A DNA stretch of 64,000 bases from Vibrio celticus (GCF_024347335.1 NZ_AP025463.1:1550001-1614000); one strand, 5' to 3'; shown: positions 42,872 through 52,031, numbered from the stretch's first letter. Notes: generated by a model not told the origin, from the sequence alone. Numbers and translations are program-made.

Positions 42872-45800
42872 GAATCAATCTGCAAAGCTACTCTCTATTA
42901 CTAAATCTAAGGCAAAGATGCACGAGTTTGGTTTAGATGAAGAGCACCATATTCGTTTAACTGAATCGCCAACCAAATTACTATTAATGACAATTGGTAT
43001 TTTAGGCGATTTATGTCAAGAAGAACTTTCTGCTGAAAAAGACGCCGCTACTTACGAATTGAGAAAGGGCGAAATCCGAAATGTAGCAAGGTATTTCGAT
43101 GCTCTGATTAGTTCAAAACTACAAACTGAATATGAATATTACCTTTGTCTGTTAGGTGCTGCATCATACTATCTTGCGGATATGCCTGGCAGCGCCGTTG
43201 TTTTGTCCAACCAGCTTGATAAATTGAGAGTTGACTTAACTGCCTCAAGAATTGAGAAATTGTTGGAGTGGTTGTTAAAAGGAAGCTTTGTAGAGCCTCT
43301 ACGCTTGGATGAAGAAACCACATTAGCCCCTTTGATGTTAGAACTATCTGAGTCGATTAGTGCTTATATTGGTTCAGACATAAGTGCTCGGTCTAACACT
43401 CTCAACACGTCTAAGAGTATTCGTAAATTCTGTCACGAAAATGGCAGTGATCGAGAAATACTGATAGCAGATATAGTTGCTTCGGTTGTCGAACGTAAGA
43501 TGAATAATGCTTCAATCAACCTACTTCCTGCTTATACAGGTTTACCAGTTGAGGCTTGGCTTCCATCCTTGGTTAAGAAGACGTTTGTTAGTGAGTTTTG
43601 GCCTGCTCAAAGGTTACTAGGAGAGGCAGGGGTCTTGAGCGGACAGTCTGCAGTAGTTCAGCTCCCCACCAGCGCGGGAAAAACAAAATCAGCAGAGCTA
43701 ATAATTCGTTCATCTTTTTTGTCTGGTAGGGCGACTGTTGCGGTAATTATTGCTCCTTTTCGTTCGTTATGTAGGGAGATTAGTTCCTCACTTTCTTTGG
43801 CGTTCGCTGGTGAAGACGTGTTAGTTAATCAACTTAACGATGTTCCCCAGATTGATGATTTTGATGTGGAATTATTCTCACAGCTCTTTGGTAGGGCAGA
43901 AGAAACGCTGAGTGAGACACAAACTATTGTGGTTGCTACACCCGAAAAGCTAGTTTACCTGCTACGACATAAACCAGAATTAGCTGGGGCTATTTCGTTA
44001 GTTATATACGACGAAGGACACCAATTTGATACTGGTGCTCGAGGGGTGACTTACGAGCTACTTCTAACGAGTTTAAAAAGAGAGTTGAGAGAGCAGACCC
44101 AGCACGTATTGATTTCCGCCGTGTTATCAAATGCGGAGTCTATAGGCGACTGGCTTTATGCTGGAGAAGGTAGTGTCGTTAATGGTGCAGAGTGCTTATC
44201 TACAGAGCGAAGTATAGCTTTTGCTAGCTGGCGAAGAGGTAGAGGGCAGTTCCACTATGTTGAACCTTTTAATATAGATGAAGAACAATTTTTCGTTCCT
44301 AGAGTAATGGAATCGCTAGAGCTTCCTAAGCGAGGCAATGAAACAGTTCAGCGGCATTTCCCTCCCAAGGATGACAAGTCACTAGTTGCAGCATATTTGG
44401 GTATCAAACTGTCTGAGCACGGTCCTGTAGCTGTATTTTGTGGTCAAAAAAGTTCAGTTATAAAGATTTGTCGAGAAGTTCTTAAACCGTTGGAGAGAAT
44501 TGAGCAACTCGATGATCCAATACGTTACAGTGATCAAGATGAAATCCAGAAAATTGGGAAGTTGTCGGAACTGCACTTAGGGAGTAGCTCGGTTGTTACG
44601 AAAGCGATAAAACGAGGAGTTCTGCCTCATAGCGCAAACATTCCCAATGGCTTGAGGGTATCTGTTGAGTATGCAATGGAAAATGGGCTCGGCCGTTGCG
44701 TTGTCTGCACATCAACCTTAGCTCAAGGTGTGAACCTACCGATTAAATACCTAGTTGTTTCAGGTGTATTTCAAGGTGAGAAGTTAATATCCACTCGAGA
44801 TTTCCACAATCTGTTGGGTAGAGCTGGCAGATCAGGGAAGCATACAGAAGGTAGTATTATCTTCGCAGATACCGAGTTATTTGATAATCGCCGTACTTCA
44901 AAGTGGAGGCAGTGGGTACAAATGAATAATTTGCTAGACCCATCTCAATCAGAGAGTTGTTTAAGTAGCCTCTTAACTTTGGTTCAGCCTTTTGTTGATG
45001 ATCCGTTCAACATTGATCCTATCAAGCAGATACAGTCACCTGAAAAATATGAAAGACTTAGTATTCAGGCTGCTGATCGCCAGGGGATTGATATCACAAG
45101 CCTACTGAGACAAATGCAGCAACGGGTAGGCTACATAGAAAGTCTTGAAAGCTATCTGCTTGCCAACCTCGTTAGCGATGAGATGCTTGACGGTGAGGCT
45201 TTGATTGAACTTTGCTATGGAACATTTGCTTATAACCTTGCTTCTGATACTGAAAAAGAAAAGCTAGTACAAGTTTTCAAGGTGGTAGCGGAGCGAGTAA
45301 AGCAAATTGAAGTCGAAAAGCGTCCATGTTTTGGTAAAGCTCTTTTGGGTATCGATGAACTACAGTTTCTTGAAGGTTGGTTAGTGGATAACATAGAGGC
45401 TTTAGATGAAGGCACGGATGTTTTAGGTACGTTAGAGTCTCTCTGGCCTGCTATAGAAAACTTAGGCATGAATAATAGCTTGGGTAAGCTTATCGGTGAA
45501 AATGCGCCACTGCTTGTTGCTAGGCAATGGTGCTCTGGTGTTTCGTACAATGAAATTTTATTGAAAGCGAAGAGAGAGAATTTCAAATTTAGGGCCGGTA
45601 GTCAGCAATGGAATTTGAAAATAGAAAACATTACTGACATTTGTGACGGTGCTTTGGGCTACGAAGTGATGTTGATAGTTGGTGCGTGTGCTGACTTAAT
45701 AGAAAGCCTATTTGGTAACCAACCACTTGCTGATTCCTTGCGTGATTTACAGCTGTCTCTCCGTATAGGATTGAATGACAATCTAGCGAAAGAACTTTTT

Positions 45801-45977
45801 GCGTTAGGATTAGCCGACAGAGTCGTTGCATCTGGAATGTCAGATAGTCTTGCAAGTTCTGGGATCGAGTTGGTAGGGAGTGGTAAGGATATGATAATAG
45901 CTTATCGACAAGTTATCGAACCGGAACTACGTAAGTATCCATCTGTGTTTTTGGAAGCTCTGTATGGACGTGTGTAG
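42861..45977 (+). CDS. hamB: Hachiman anti-phage helicase HamB
   Basis: 1038 residues. Superfamily 2 helicase: Walker A PTSAGKT (269-275), DEGH box at 384-387, SAVLSNAES, and motif VI LLGRAGRSGKH. Long N- and C-terminal helical regions (about 1-240 and 700-1038) are typical of HamB. It unwinds DNA and controls HamA. The frame is open upstream, but ATG 42861 gives a natural start overlapping hamA by 11 bases. It ends at a hairpin. Confidence 0.87.
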   Translation: MRFENQSAKLLSITKSKAKMHEFGLDEEHHIRLTESPTKLLLMTIGILGDLCQEELSAEKDAATYELRKGEIRNVARYFDALISSKLQTEYEYYLCLLGAASYYLADMPGSAVVLSNQLDKLRVDLTASRIEKLLEWLLKGSFVEPLRLDEETTLAPLMLELSESISAYIGSDISARSNTLNTSKSIRKFCHENGSDREILIADIVASVVERKMNNASINLLPAYTGLPVEAWLPSLVKKTFVSEFWPAQRLLGEAGVLSGQSAVVQLPTSAGKTKSAELIIRSSFLSGRATVAVIIAPFRSLCREISSSLSLAFAGEDVLVNQLNDVPQIDDFDVELFSQLFGRAEETLSETQTIVVATPEKLVYLLRHKPELAGAISLVIYDEGHQFDTGARGVTYELLLTSLKRELREQTQHVLISAVLSNAESIGDWLYAGEGSVVNGAECLSTERSIAFASWRRGRGQFHYVEPFNIDEEQFFVPRVMESLELPKRGNETVQRHFPPKDDKSLVAAYLGIKLSEHGPVAVFCGQKSSVIKICREVLKPLERIEQLDDPIRYSDQDEIQKIGKLSELHLGSSSVVTKAIKRGVLPHSANIPNGLRVSVEYAMENGLGRCVVCTSTLAQGVNLPIKYLVVSGVFQGEKLISTRDFHNLLGRAGRSGKHTEGSIIFADTELFDNRRTSKWRQWVQMNNLLDPSQSESCLSSLLTLVQPFVDDPFNIDPIKQIQSPEKYERLSIQAADRQGIDITSLLRQMQQRVGYIESLESYLLANLVSDEMLDGEALIELCYGTFAYNLASDTEKEKLVQVFKVVAERVKQIEVEKRPCFGKALLGIDELQFLEGWLVDNIEALDEGTDVLGTLESLWPAIENLGMNNSLGKLIGENAPLLVARQWCSGVSYNEILLKAKRENFKFRAGSQQWNLKIENITDICDGALGYEVMLIVGACADLIESLFGNQPLADSLRDLQLSLRIGLNDNLAKELFALGLADRVVASGMSDSLASSGIELVGSGKDMIIAYRQVIEPELRKYPSVFLEALYGRV

Positions 45978-45999
45978 TCTAATATAAGACTGCACACGT
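45968..45999 (+). terminator. Hairpin at the end of hamB
   Basis: A 13 bp stem with one G-T pair and an AATATA loop. It overlaps the stop codon, lacks a T-run, and probably separates the hsd-ham operon from Septu. Confidence 0.55.
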
Positions 46000-46109
46000 G
46001 GTGATGTGAAAGAAATTACCGATTTATAGTTAGAGTCGTTTCAAGCTGCTTTTTCTTAAAGTGGTGAAACGTTAAGATATTACAAAGTAAATTTTTTTGG
46101 AGAGAGACA

Positions 46110-47411
46110 GTGAAAATCAAAAGCCTCAAGCTAACAAACTTCAGAAGGTTTGAGAATTTGGAACTTGAGTTGCACGAGAAACTTACGGTTTTGGTTGCGA
46201 GAAATGGTGCAGGTAAGTCCAGTGTTCTCGATGCAATTGCAACAAACCTTGGTTCTTTCCTTACTCGTTTACCTAAAGTGGCAGGGATGAGCCCAAGAGA
46301 TACTGATTTCAGAGTTTTCCCTGACCAAACAAAGCCACCATACATGCGCATAGAGTGTTCGTCTTTTGAAGGGATTAGTTGGGATAGAAGTGAGAAACGA
46401 GATAAAACAAAAAAGACGGCTGCTCAGATACCTCATGCTAAAGGATTAAAAGAATTACATGATTATGTTGATTCAATAATCGACGCCTTTAATGAAGGTA
46501 GAGAGTTCGAACTTCCAATCTTCATTCACTATGGTACAGGAAGGGGGGTTTTTGATATTCCTCAGAGAAAGCGAGGATTTAAAAAAGTTTTTAGTCGATT
46601 TGATGCGCTTAAAGGGGCGTTAGAAAGTAGAACGAACTTTAAGAGTTTTGTTGAATATTTTTATTCTCTCGAAGATATTGAGCTAAAAAGACAGAAAGAA
46701 GAGCGCTCATGGGAATTTGAAATCCCAGAATTAAAAGCTATTCGAAAAGCCGTAAACAAAATGCTCCCAGAGTTTAGTAACCCTAGAGGGGCTGAACCTG
46801 CTGGAATTTCTGTTGATTGGAACGATGGAGAAATCACGAAAAAGCTTCGTATAGAGCAGTTAAGTGACGGCTACCGTACGACATTGGCCATGGTTATGGA
46901 TATAGCTGCGAGAATGGCAGAAGCTAATCCAGAAATGCCAGATCCCTTAATGACTGAGGGTATAGTACTAATTGATGAGGTTGAACTTCACTTGCATCCA
47001 GGCTGGCAGCAGACAATTCTATTGGATTTAATGCGAACATTCCCAAATGTGCAGTTCATAGTTTCTTCACATAGTCCCCAAGTGGTTTCTTCTGTGAAAC
47101 CGGAGTCTTTGCGTGTTATGAAATGGGAGGGAGAGAAGCTTGATCTTCCAGATGTGAGATTTTCAGAGGGAGCTGAAGCGCAGCAGGTGCTACTAGATGT
47201 TTTAGGCGTAAGTAGTACGCGAGTAGAGCAACTAGAGATAGTTCAATTGCTCCATAAGTATCAAGAATTAGTAGCAAAAGATCTTTGGGATACAGAAGAG
47301 GGCATCAAAATACGCTCTGAACTTCAGAGTTGGGGAGGAGAATTCGAACCTGAGTTAACAAGGCTGGATATGGATATACGTATGAAAGAATGGGAGCGTG
47401 CTCAACAGTGA
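46110..47411 (+). CDS. ptuA: Septu anti-phage ATPase PtuA
   Basis: 433 residues. ABC/SMC-like ATPase: Walker A RNGAGKSS (31-38), signature LSDGYR (251-256), Walker B IVLIDE (285-290), and an SSHSP loop. The domain between resembles the helical insert of PtuA. It forms a complex with the HNH nuclease PtuB. It starts at GTG 46110 with GGAGAG 5-8 bases before. It has its own 132-base leader, so the Septu pair probably has its own promoter. The gene overlaps ptuB by 4 bases. Confidence 0.85.
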   Translation: MKIKSLKLTNFRRFENLELELHEKLTVLVARNGAGKSSVLDAIATNLGSFLTRLPKVAGMSPRDTDFRVFPDQTKPPYMRIECSSFEGISWDRSEKRDKTKKTAAQIPHAKGLKELHDYVDSIIDAFNEGREFELPIFIHYGTGRGVFDIPQRKRGFKKVFSRFDALKGALESRTNFKSFVEYFYSLEDIELKRQKEERSWEFEIPELKAIRKAVNKMLPEFSNPRGAEPAGISVDWNDGEITKKLRIEQLSDGYRTTLAMVMDIAARMAEANPEMPDPLMTEGIVLIDEVELHLHPGWQQTILLDLMRTFPNVQFIVSSHSPQVVSSVKPESLRVMKWEGEKLDLPDVRFSEGAEAQQVLLDVLGVSSTRVEQLEIVQLLHKYQELVAKDLWDTEEGIKIRSELQSWGGEFEPELTRLDMDIRMKEWERAQQ

Positions 47412-48178
47412 AGAAGGTAATAAAAGGTGCTGAACCACAGCTGTTAACAGCATATAAAGTAGCCACCCCTCAAAATTCTTGGGAGCAGTACACAAAAAAG
47501 AAAAACAGGAAGGTTCTCGTTCAAGACCGTTTGAAGTCTGACCAAAGTGGCTTATGTGCATACTGTGAAATAAACTTGCTAGAGAAAGACTCTGCTGGTG
47601 ATGCAGACTTTCGTGTTGAGCATTTTCACCCTAAGTCAGATACGAGTACGGGACACAATTGGCACCTAGATTGGCAAAATTTGCTTGGGTGCTGCCATGG
47701 AGGAAGTCAGAGTAAAGTTACTTCTTCCACTATAAGATTCACAAGTCCTGATCATTCTTGTGATGTCCCAAAGGAAGACAAGAATCTTGATGGAATCATA
47801 TTAAATCCGTTAACTGATGTTCCTGCATACCCATCTATATTCAAGTGTGATAGAACTTCGGGGAAATTAACCGCCCACTCTGAAAACTGTATATCCGCAA
47901 ATATCTCAGATGCCATAGTGCAACAGACGATCGACGAGTTAAGGCTTGATGCAGAGCGGTTGAATCGTTTTCGACGAGAAGTTTTAAACAAGCTTAATTT
48001 AGAATTGCAGAGCTTGACACAAAGTGGGTTGACGTTACCCCAAGCTCAATCACGCTTATCTCAGATATATCTGAGGAAAGACGGTAATCAACACTGGCCT
48101 GCTTTTTTTACGAGTATTAGAAGCTATTTAGGAACTAAGGCGGAAGAGCATCTAAGAACTATTAACTATGCTGGGTGA
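47408..48178 (+). CDS. ptuB: Septu anti-phage HNH nuclease PtuB
   Basis: 256 residues, from GTG 47408 in the GTGA overlap with ptuA. HNH fold: a CAYC pair (C50, C53), VEHFHPKS (His71-76 region), then HLDWQNLLGCC with the conserved Asn and a second Cys pair, matching the TIGR02646-type nuclease of Septu. A tail of helices follows. It should cut DNA once PtuA is triggered. Confidence 0.85.
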   Translation: MKKVIKGAEPQLLTAYKVATPQNSWEQYTKKKNRKVLVQDRLKSDQSGLCAYCEINLLEKDSAGDADFRVEHFHPKSDTSTGHNWHLDWQNLLGCCHGGSQSKVTSSTIRFTSPDHSCDVPKEDKNLDGIILNPLTDVPAYPSIFKCDRTSGKLTAHSENCISANISDAIVQQTIDELRLDAERLNRFRREVLNKLNLELQSLTQSGLTLPQAQSRLSQIYLRKDGNQHWPAFFTSIRSYLGTKAEEHLRTINYAG

Positions 48179-48487
48179 TAGTGGTTTTTAATTGTACTTT
48201 TAATGTGAACTCGGTCTCAAAATTGACATGTATGACAGAGTGTATATTCCCGAAAGTCGACTTGCTATAAATCATTAATTTTCAATTGGATAGGTTGGTA
48301 ACTCGACTTTCTCACTCGTATCATGTTTAAGCCCAATGAACTATCATGTATCTTGATCTGAAAACTCATAGGGTAAGTGTGTGGCTGGAGTAACTTAGGT
48401 TAATTTTTGCTTAAGTAACACTAGAAGTAACACTTTTAAATTCTATTTTCATAATTTCTATATTAATCATTCTGATAGGTTGGATAG
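48179..48487. other. Right end of the island, no gene seen
   Basis: About 310 bases of AT-rich sequence between ptuB and attR. No ORF with a good start and no clear hairpin. It probably holds the integrase arm sites of the right end. Confidence 0.5.
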
Positions 48488-48508
48488 TCGAGTCCAGTAG
48501 CGGCACCA
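48488..48508 (+). repeat. attR: partial copy of the tRNA-Val 3' end
   Basis: TCGAGTCCAGTAGCGGCACCA, identical to attL (20646-20667) except for one missing G in the GGGC run. It marks the island's right boundary. Confidence 0.85.
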
Positions 48509-48530
48509 AATTCGTTCTTTATGAACAAGC

Positions 48531-48559
48531 AAAAAAGCCCACCTAGCGTGGGCTTTTTT
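48531..48559. terminator. tRNA-type terminator after attR
   Basis: A 12 bp perfect stem AAAAAAGCCCAC / GTGGGCTTTTTT with a CTAGC loop. It repeats the terminator at 20679-20704 apart from one loop base, as expected for the original tRNA downstream sequence. Confidence 0.85.
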
Positions 48560-48985
48560 GTGTCTGTTTGTGTGAAATCCCCTCAAATAACTTCATTCTT
48601 GTCGATTTCCCTTTGCCCACCACTTTGAATAATTATTGGGTGATTTAATTGACCCATGTATTCCAAACTCTATTTGTGACCGCACGGTGACCATGTAGTG
48701 ACAGCCTGTTAAGCATCACAATCTGTTTATGACTCATAAAATTCAAAAAATAGTTGTCAGAATATTTTGACCAAGCAGGGTAGTAGTCACCTGAACTTGG
48801 TGGGTATTTGAATGGGAAGGCATTGGTATCACGGCGAACTCAAAACCGCGATAGACCTTAAACTTAACAAAAATGGAGATTAACAGACGAAAGGCTTAAT
48901 GTATTTCTCAAACGTTCATGAACTTTTACGAGAAAAAGCCAAATGAACGTTTGTTCACTCGGCATTTTGGTCCGAATCCTTTTAA
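48560..48985. other. Intergenic region left of the second integrase module
   Basis: About 425 bases with no convincing gene. An inverted pair AAACGTTCAT and ATGAACGTTT lies near 48917-48952. It could be a terminator or integrase arm site of the next module. Confidence 0.4.
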
Positions 48986-49294
48986 TTAATGGGTTTTCTT
49001 CAATGAAAAGTTGATCCGCGATTGCATCGCAATTAGCAACCAGTCGGGATCTCTAGCATTTGGTTTGTTCTTACAAATATGCAGTGCTTTTAATACTCCG
49101 CGAGCGACAGAATCAATGAAGGTGTGTTCATGGTGAAACTTATCTGGCCACAGTTCTGTGCGTTGCTTGATGAGTTCGTAAACTTCATCATAAAGCCAAT
49201 CAATATCTTGATGCGAGATTTGTTGAAAATGTCGAGCCTGAAGGATGTCACAGCATAAACTCGTGCAATGAATAGCCAGTGGTGAATAAGCCAT
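48986..49294 (-). CDS. Hypothetical protein downstream of the second integrase, about 102 aa
   Basis: Starts at ATG 49294 with a strong GGAGG site that overlaps the end of the integrase. A soluble helical protein (LYDEVYELIKQR; FIDSVARGVLKALHICKN). Function unknown. Linkage and coupling to the integrase suggest an element-specific accessory gene. Confidence 0.6.
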   Translation of the reverse strand: MAYSPLAIHCTSLCCDILQARHFQQISHQDIDWLYDEVYELIKQRTELWPDKFHHEHTFIDSVARGVLKALHICKNKPNARDPDWLLIAMQSRINFSLKKTH

Positions 49295-49295
49295 T

Positions 49296-50507
49296 TTACT
49301 TTCCTCCATTTAAATTGGCATTTAACAATTTTTCAAAAGCACTGCCGTCTTGTCTAGTGAGATTGGGTATATATCGACTGTATACCGTAAACAGCATTTT
49401 TGTTGTGGTATGTCCCATTTGGCGAGCAATCCACTCAGGGGCCTCTCCTGCTGCTAACCATAGCGTCGCAGCCGTGTGTCGAGTCTCATAAGGACGACGG
49501 TATTCCATCTCTAACTTTTTAAGTGTCGGTTTCCAGATTCGGTCCCTGACGTTACCTTTATCTAAAGGGTTACCTGCCGCATTGCAAAACACGTACTCCT
49601 TATCACCTGTCACTTTGTATTGAGATTTTATGGCCTTAAGAACAACGGATGACATTTGAATATCTCTTGTTGAACTTAAGGTTTTCGTTGTGTCAGATCG
49701 GCCATGTACAAAAGTTTCCCGAACCGAAATCAAACCACGTTCAAAATCTACGTATTTCCATTTCAGGCCATCAATTTCTGAGGTGCGCATCCCTGTAAAG
49801 AAACGGACGGTGAAGTAATCTTTAAAATCGCTGCGCACCGATGATAAAAACAGGTTCACCTCGTTAAAATCAAATGGGTTTACATTGGTGCGTTCAACAC
49901 GAAGTGGTTTGATGTTTTCAAATGTAGAACGAAAATCGTAGCGGTCTGCGGCTTCATTCAAGATCATACGCAGTGGTGTCATGACATGATTAATGAACTC
50001 AGCGGACAATTGCTTTCCATTTGGTCGTGGTTTCACCAATGAGGCTCGATACTTCAATATATCTGGACGCGTAATTTTCGCTGTATCTACATGCCCGAAG
50101 TGGGGGACAAGGTACGACCACAAGTAGATTTTCATACTGTCTTTATAACTCTCTTTCCATCGCACTTCGTTTTCGTCGTACCATTCCTGCGCGAAGTCCT
50201 CGAACAAGATAGTTTCAACCCCTTGAAGTTCTTGCACTGCCGTTTTGTAATTGCCTAGTAAATCTTGTTTTCGTTTTCGAGCCTGAATGTCTTGTTTCAA
50301 AAATGTTTGAGCTTTCTTAGACTCAGGGAAATATTCACTATAGACAAAACAGCTCAGACGAATGTCGGCCTCAATCTGGTGTAATAGTTTTTGTAGCTTA
50401 CGCTGGTTGACTTGTGTTGCAGGGAGAGCTGTTTGTTCACGGCAACGCACGCCTTCATAACGGAAGTCGAGATAAAGCTTACCGCTACGTGTATTGATAC
50501 TACCCAT
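49296..50507 (-). CDS. int: Phage-type tyrosine integrase (DUF3596 arm domain)
   Basis: About 403 residues. N-terminal GSINTRSGKLYLDFRYEGVRCREQT is the DUF3596 arm-binding domain. The catalytic set is RFFTGMRTSEIDGLKW (first Arg), TKTLSSTRDI (Lys region), YETRHTAATLWLAAG (His/Arg) and MGHTTTKMLFTVYSRY (His, Tyr). The upstream GTG 50522 is less likely than ATG 50507, which has GGGAGAG. It belongs to a different class from the island integrase, so this is a second element. No matching att pair was found. Confidence 0.88.
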   Translation of the reverse strand: MGSINTRSGKLYLDFRYEGVRCREQTALPATQVNQRKLQKLLHQIEADIRLSCFVYSEYFPESKKAQTFLKQDIQARKRKQDLLGNYKTAVQELQGVETILFEDFAQEWYDENEVRWKESYKDSMKIYLWSYLVPHFGHVDTAKITRPDILKYRASLVKPRPNGKQLSAEFINHVMTPLRMILNEAADRYDFRSTFENIKPLRVERTNVNPFDFNEVNLFLSSVRSDFKDYFTVRFFTGMRTSEIDGLKWKYVDFERGLISVRETFVHGRSDTTKTLSSTRDIQMSSVVLKAIKSQYKVTGDKEYVFCNAAGNPLDKGNVRDRIWKPTLKKLEMEYRRPYETRHTAATLWLAAGEAPEWIARQMGHTTTKMLFTVYSRYIPNLTRQDGSAFEKLLNANLNGGK

Positions 50508-50736
50508 GACATACTCTCCCACCAGCCATTGGAATATACTGAAGGTTACGTGATGCAGATTGGTATAATTCTGCTTCTACCTCTTCCCAAATGTAGAGAA
50601 TTTTTCTACCATTGAATGGTCGAATATAGTGTTTACCTTCGATGAAAATGGAATCTCGCAGTGTTGAATTGATATAGTTGGCGCTAAATTTGATACGACC
50701 TGCGAGTTCTTTTGCTGTTAGCAATGATTGGTCCAT
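50500..50736 (-). CDS. Putative excisionase, 78 aa
   Basis: A short basic protein (MDQSLLTAKELAGRIKFSANYINSTLRDS ... RPFNGRKILYIWEEVEAEL) with a winged-HTH excisionase layout. ATG 50736 has GGAGG, 6 bases before. It overlaps the integrase start by 8 bases. Acting with the integrase as directionality factor is inferred from size and position. Confidence 0.6.
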   Translation of the reverse strand: MDQSLLTAKELAGRIKFSANYINSTLRDSIFIEGKHYIRPFNGRKILYIWEEVEAELYQSASRNLQYIPMAGGRVCHG

Positions 50737-50760
50737 TTGACCTCCATGTTTGTATTCTAA

Positions 50761-50809
50761 CAAGACACAAACTCAGCTTAATCATACTTTTGTGTTTTAT
50801 CAAGACACA
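50761..50809. promoter_or_regulatory. Operator repeats between excisionase and repressor genes
   Basis: CAAGACACA occurs at 50761-50769 and 50801-50809, 40 bases apart, within a divergent promoter. It probably binds the repressor encoded on the right. Confidence 0.5.
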
Positions 50810-50834
50810 TTATATATCTTTTAGGAATTAATGT

Positions 50835-51065
50835 GTGATCAGATATAACTTAAAGGAACTTATAGAGAAAAAATCCAAGGAAGAGGGACGGAAGATCTCT
50901 GGAGCTCAAATTGCTGCTGAAATAGGGATTCAGCGCTCCGCTATGGCAAAAATGATTAGAGATGAAGGGTATACGACGACGACAAAGACAATTGATGCTT
51001 TGTGTGAATACTTTGACTGTGATGTATCAGAGCTTATTTGGTATGAGAAAACTCGTTTGCTATAG
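50835..51065 (+). CDS. Cro/CI-type HTH regulator, 76 aa
   Basis: Xre-like HTH: YNLKELIEKKSKEEGRKISGAQIAAEIGIQRSAMAKMI, then TTTKTIDALCEYFDCDVSELIWY. It starts at GTG 50835 with AGGAA 8 bases before. Divergent from int/xis, it probably represses them. Its end overlaps the convergent integron integrase by 6 bases. Confidence 0.75.
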   Translation: MIRYNLKELIEKKSKEEGRKISGAQIAAEIGIQRSAMAKMIRDEGYTTTTKTIDALCEYFDCDVSELIWYEKTRLL

Positions 51066-52016
51066 AGAGTCCAACGGACTGCGAGTGCCAGCAAAGTGTT
51101 GCCCAATAACATGTGTGTATATTTGAGTTGTCTTAACATCATTGTGTCCCAGTAGCTCTTGAACCGTTCTGATATCGGTGCCTGACACCAGCAGTTATGT
51201 AGCAAAACTGTGCCTAAAGGTATGACAATTAACCCTCTTATGGTGCAAATTGCTAGAGTTCGTCGTTTTTTTCAACGTCTTTCGAAGCACCGAGTCATGT
51301 AGGTGGTGTCGGCATACGATTCCCGACTCTGGATGTTGAGTGACGGATTTTGATGGGAATAAGTACATCCAAGCAAGTTGTCGATAGGCGCTCGGATATT
51401 TTTTGCCCAATCGGTGAGGCAATGATGGCCCAAACCCCTTCAAGTTATCTTTAGCGAGCAGATCTGCAACTTGTGAAATTTTGTCTTGTATAGCTTCAGT
51501 GAGTGATAAACTTAAAATCGTCACTCTGTCTTTATTTCCTTTCCCGTCATGAACAGTGAGAGACCCTTGTTTTAGGTCTATATCTTGTACTCTAAGCCTC
51601 AGGCATTCCGATACTCTCAAACCTGAACCATACAACAAGCGAAAAAACAGTTGATATTTAGGGTCTATTTCATTGATCACTGAGATAGCTTCCGCATGAT
51701 TGAGTACGCTAGGAGTTTTTCGAGATCGAGTGGCGTAGCTGAACCCTAAGTCTCCTAGAGGTTGCTGAATAAATTGGTTATACAGATAGGCTAGAGCATT
51801 GAGGGCAACCTTTTGAGTATTGATGGCTACTTTTTGTTGATTAGCTAAATGAGAAAGAAAGGACACAACCTCAGTTGCATGCATCTGTTCAGGGTGTTTA
51901 AGCCTATGAAAATGAATGTAGTACTTAATCCAATAACAGTAGGCCTTGATTGTCCTGCGACTATAGCCCCGCATCGTCATATGTTCGCAAATTGCCTGCA
52001 TGAATTGACTCGCCAT
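51060..52016 (-). pseudogene. intIA: Integron integrase (IntIA-type) with an in-frame stop
   Basis: About 319 codons from ATG 52016. Typical integron integrase: LLYGSGLRVSECLRLRVQDID, the IntI-specific extra patch (PHRLGKKYPSAYRQLAWMYLFPS), HHKRVNCHTFRHSFAT. An in-frame TAA at 51195-51197 then replaces the His expected in the FATH motif. After it the frame continues uninterrupted (LLVSGTDIRTVQELLGHNDV, IYTHVIGQHFAGTRSPLDSL) to TAG at 51060. One nonsense codon just before the nucleophile-bearing end inactivates it. V. cholerae IntIA is about 320 residues. Confidence 0.85.
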
Positions 52017-52031
52017 ATATTCCCCTTTCAA

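Larger units (their letters stand above)
20668..48508. mobile_element. Integrative defence island in tRNA-Val, about 27.8 kb
   Basis: It is bounded by attL (tRNA-Val 3' end) and attR (48488-48508), with a P4-type integrase 186 bases from attL. The content is typical accessory cargo: AlpA regulators, DUF3987 and Gp2-like proteins, RadC, DUF2787, then Kiwa, a type I restriction system, Hachiman and Septu. No conjugation, relaxase or virion genes are visible, so it probably depends on a helper or is a satellite-like island. The tRNA-like terminator sequence after attL (20681-20704) is also found after attR (48531-48559). Confidence 0.8.

Noticed and set aside
46110..48178. Retron or Gabija/OLD system
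   Set aside because: The ATPase has no TOPRIM end, no reverse transcriptase is present, and the partner is an HNH nuclease, so Septu fits best.
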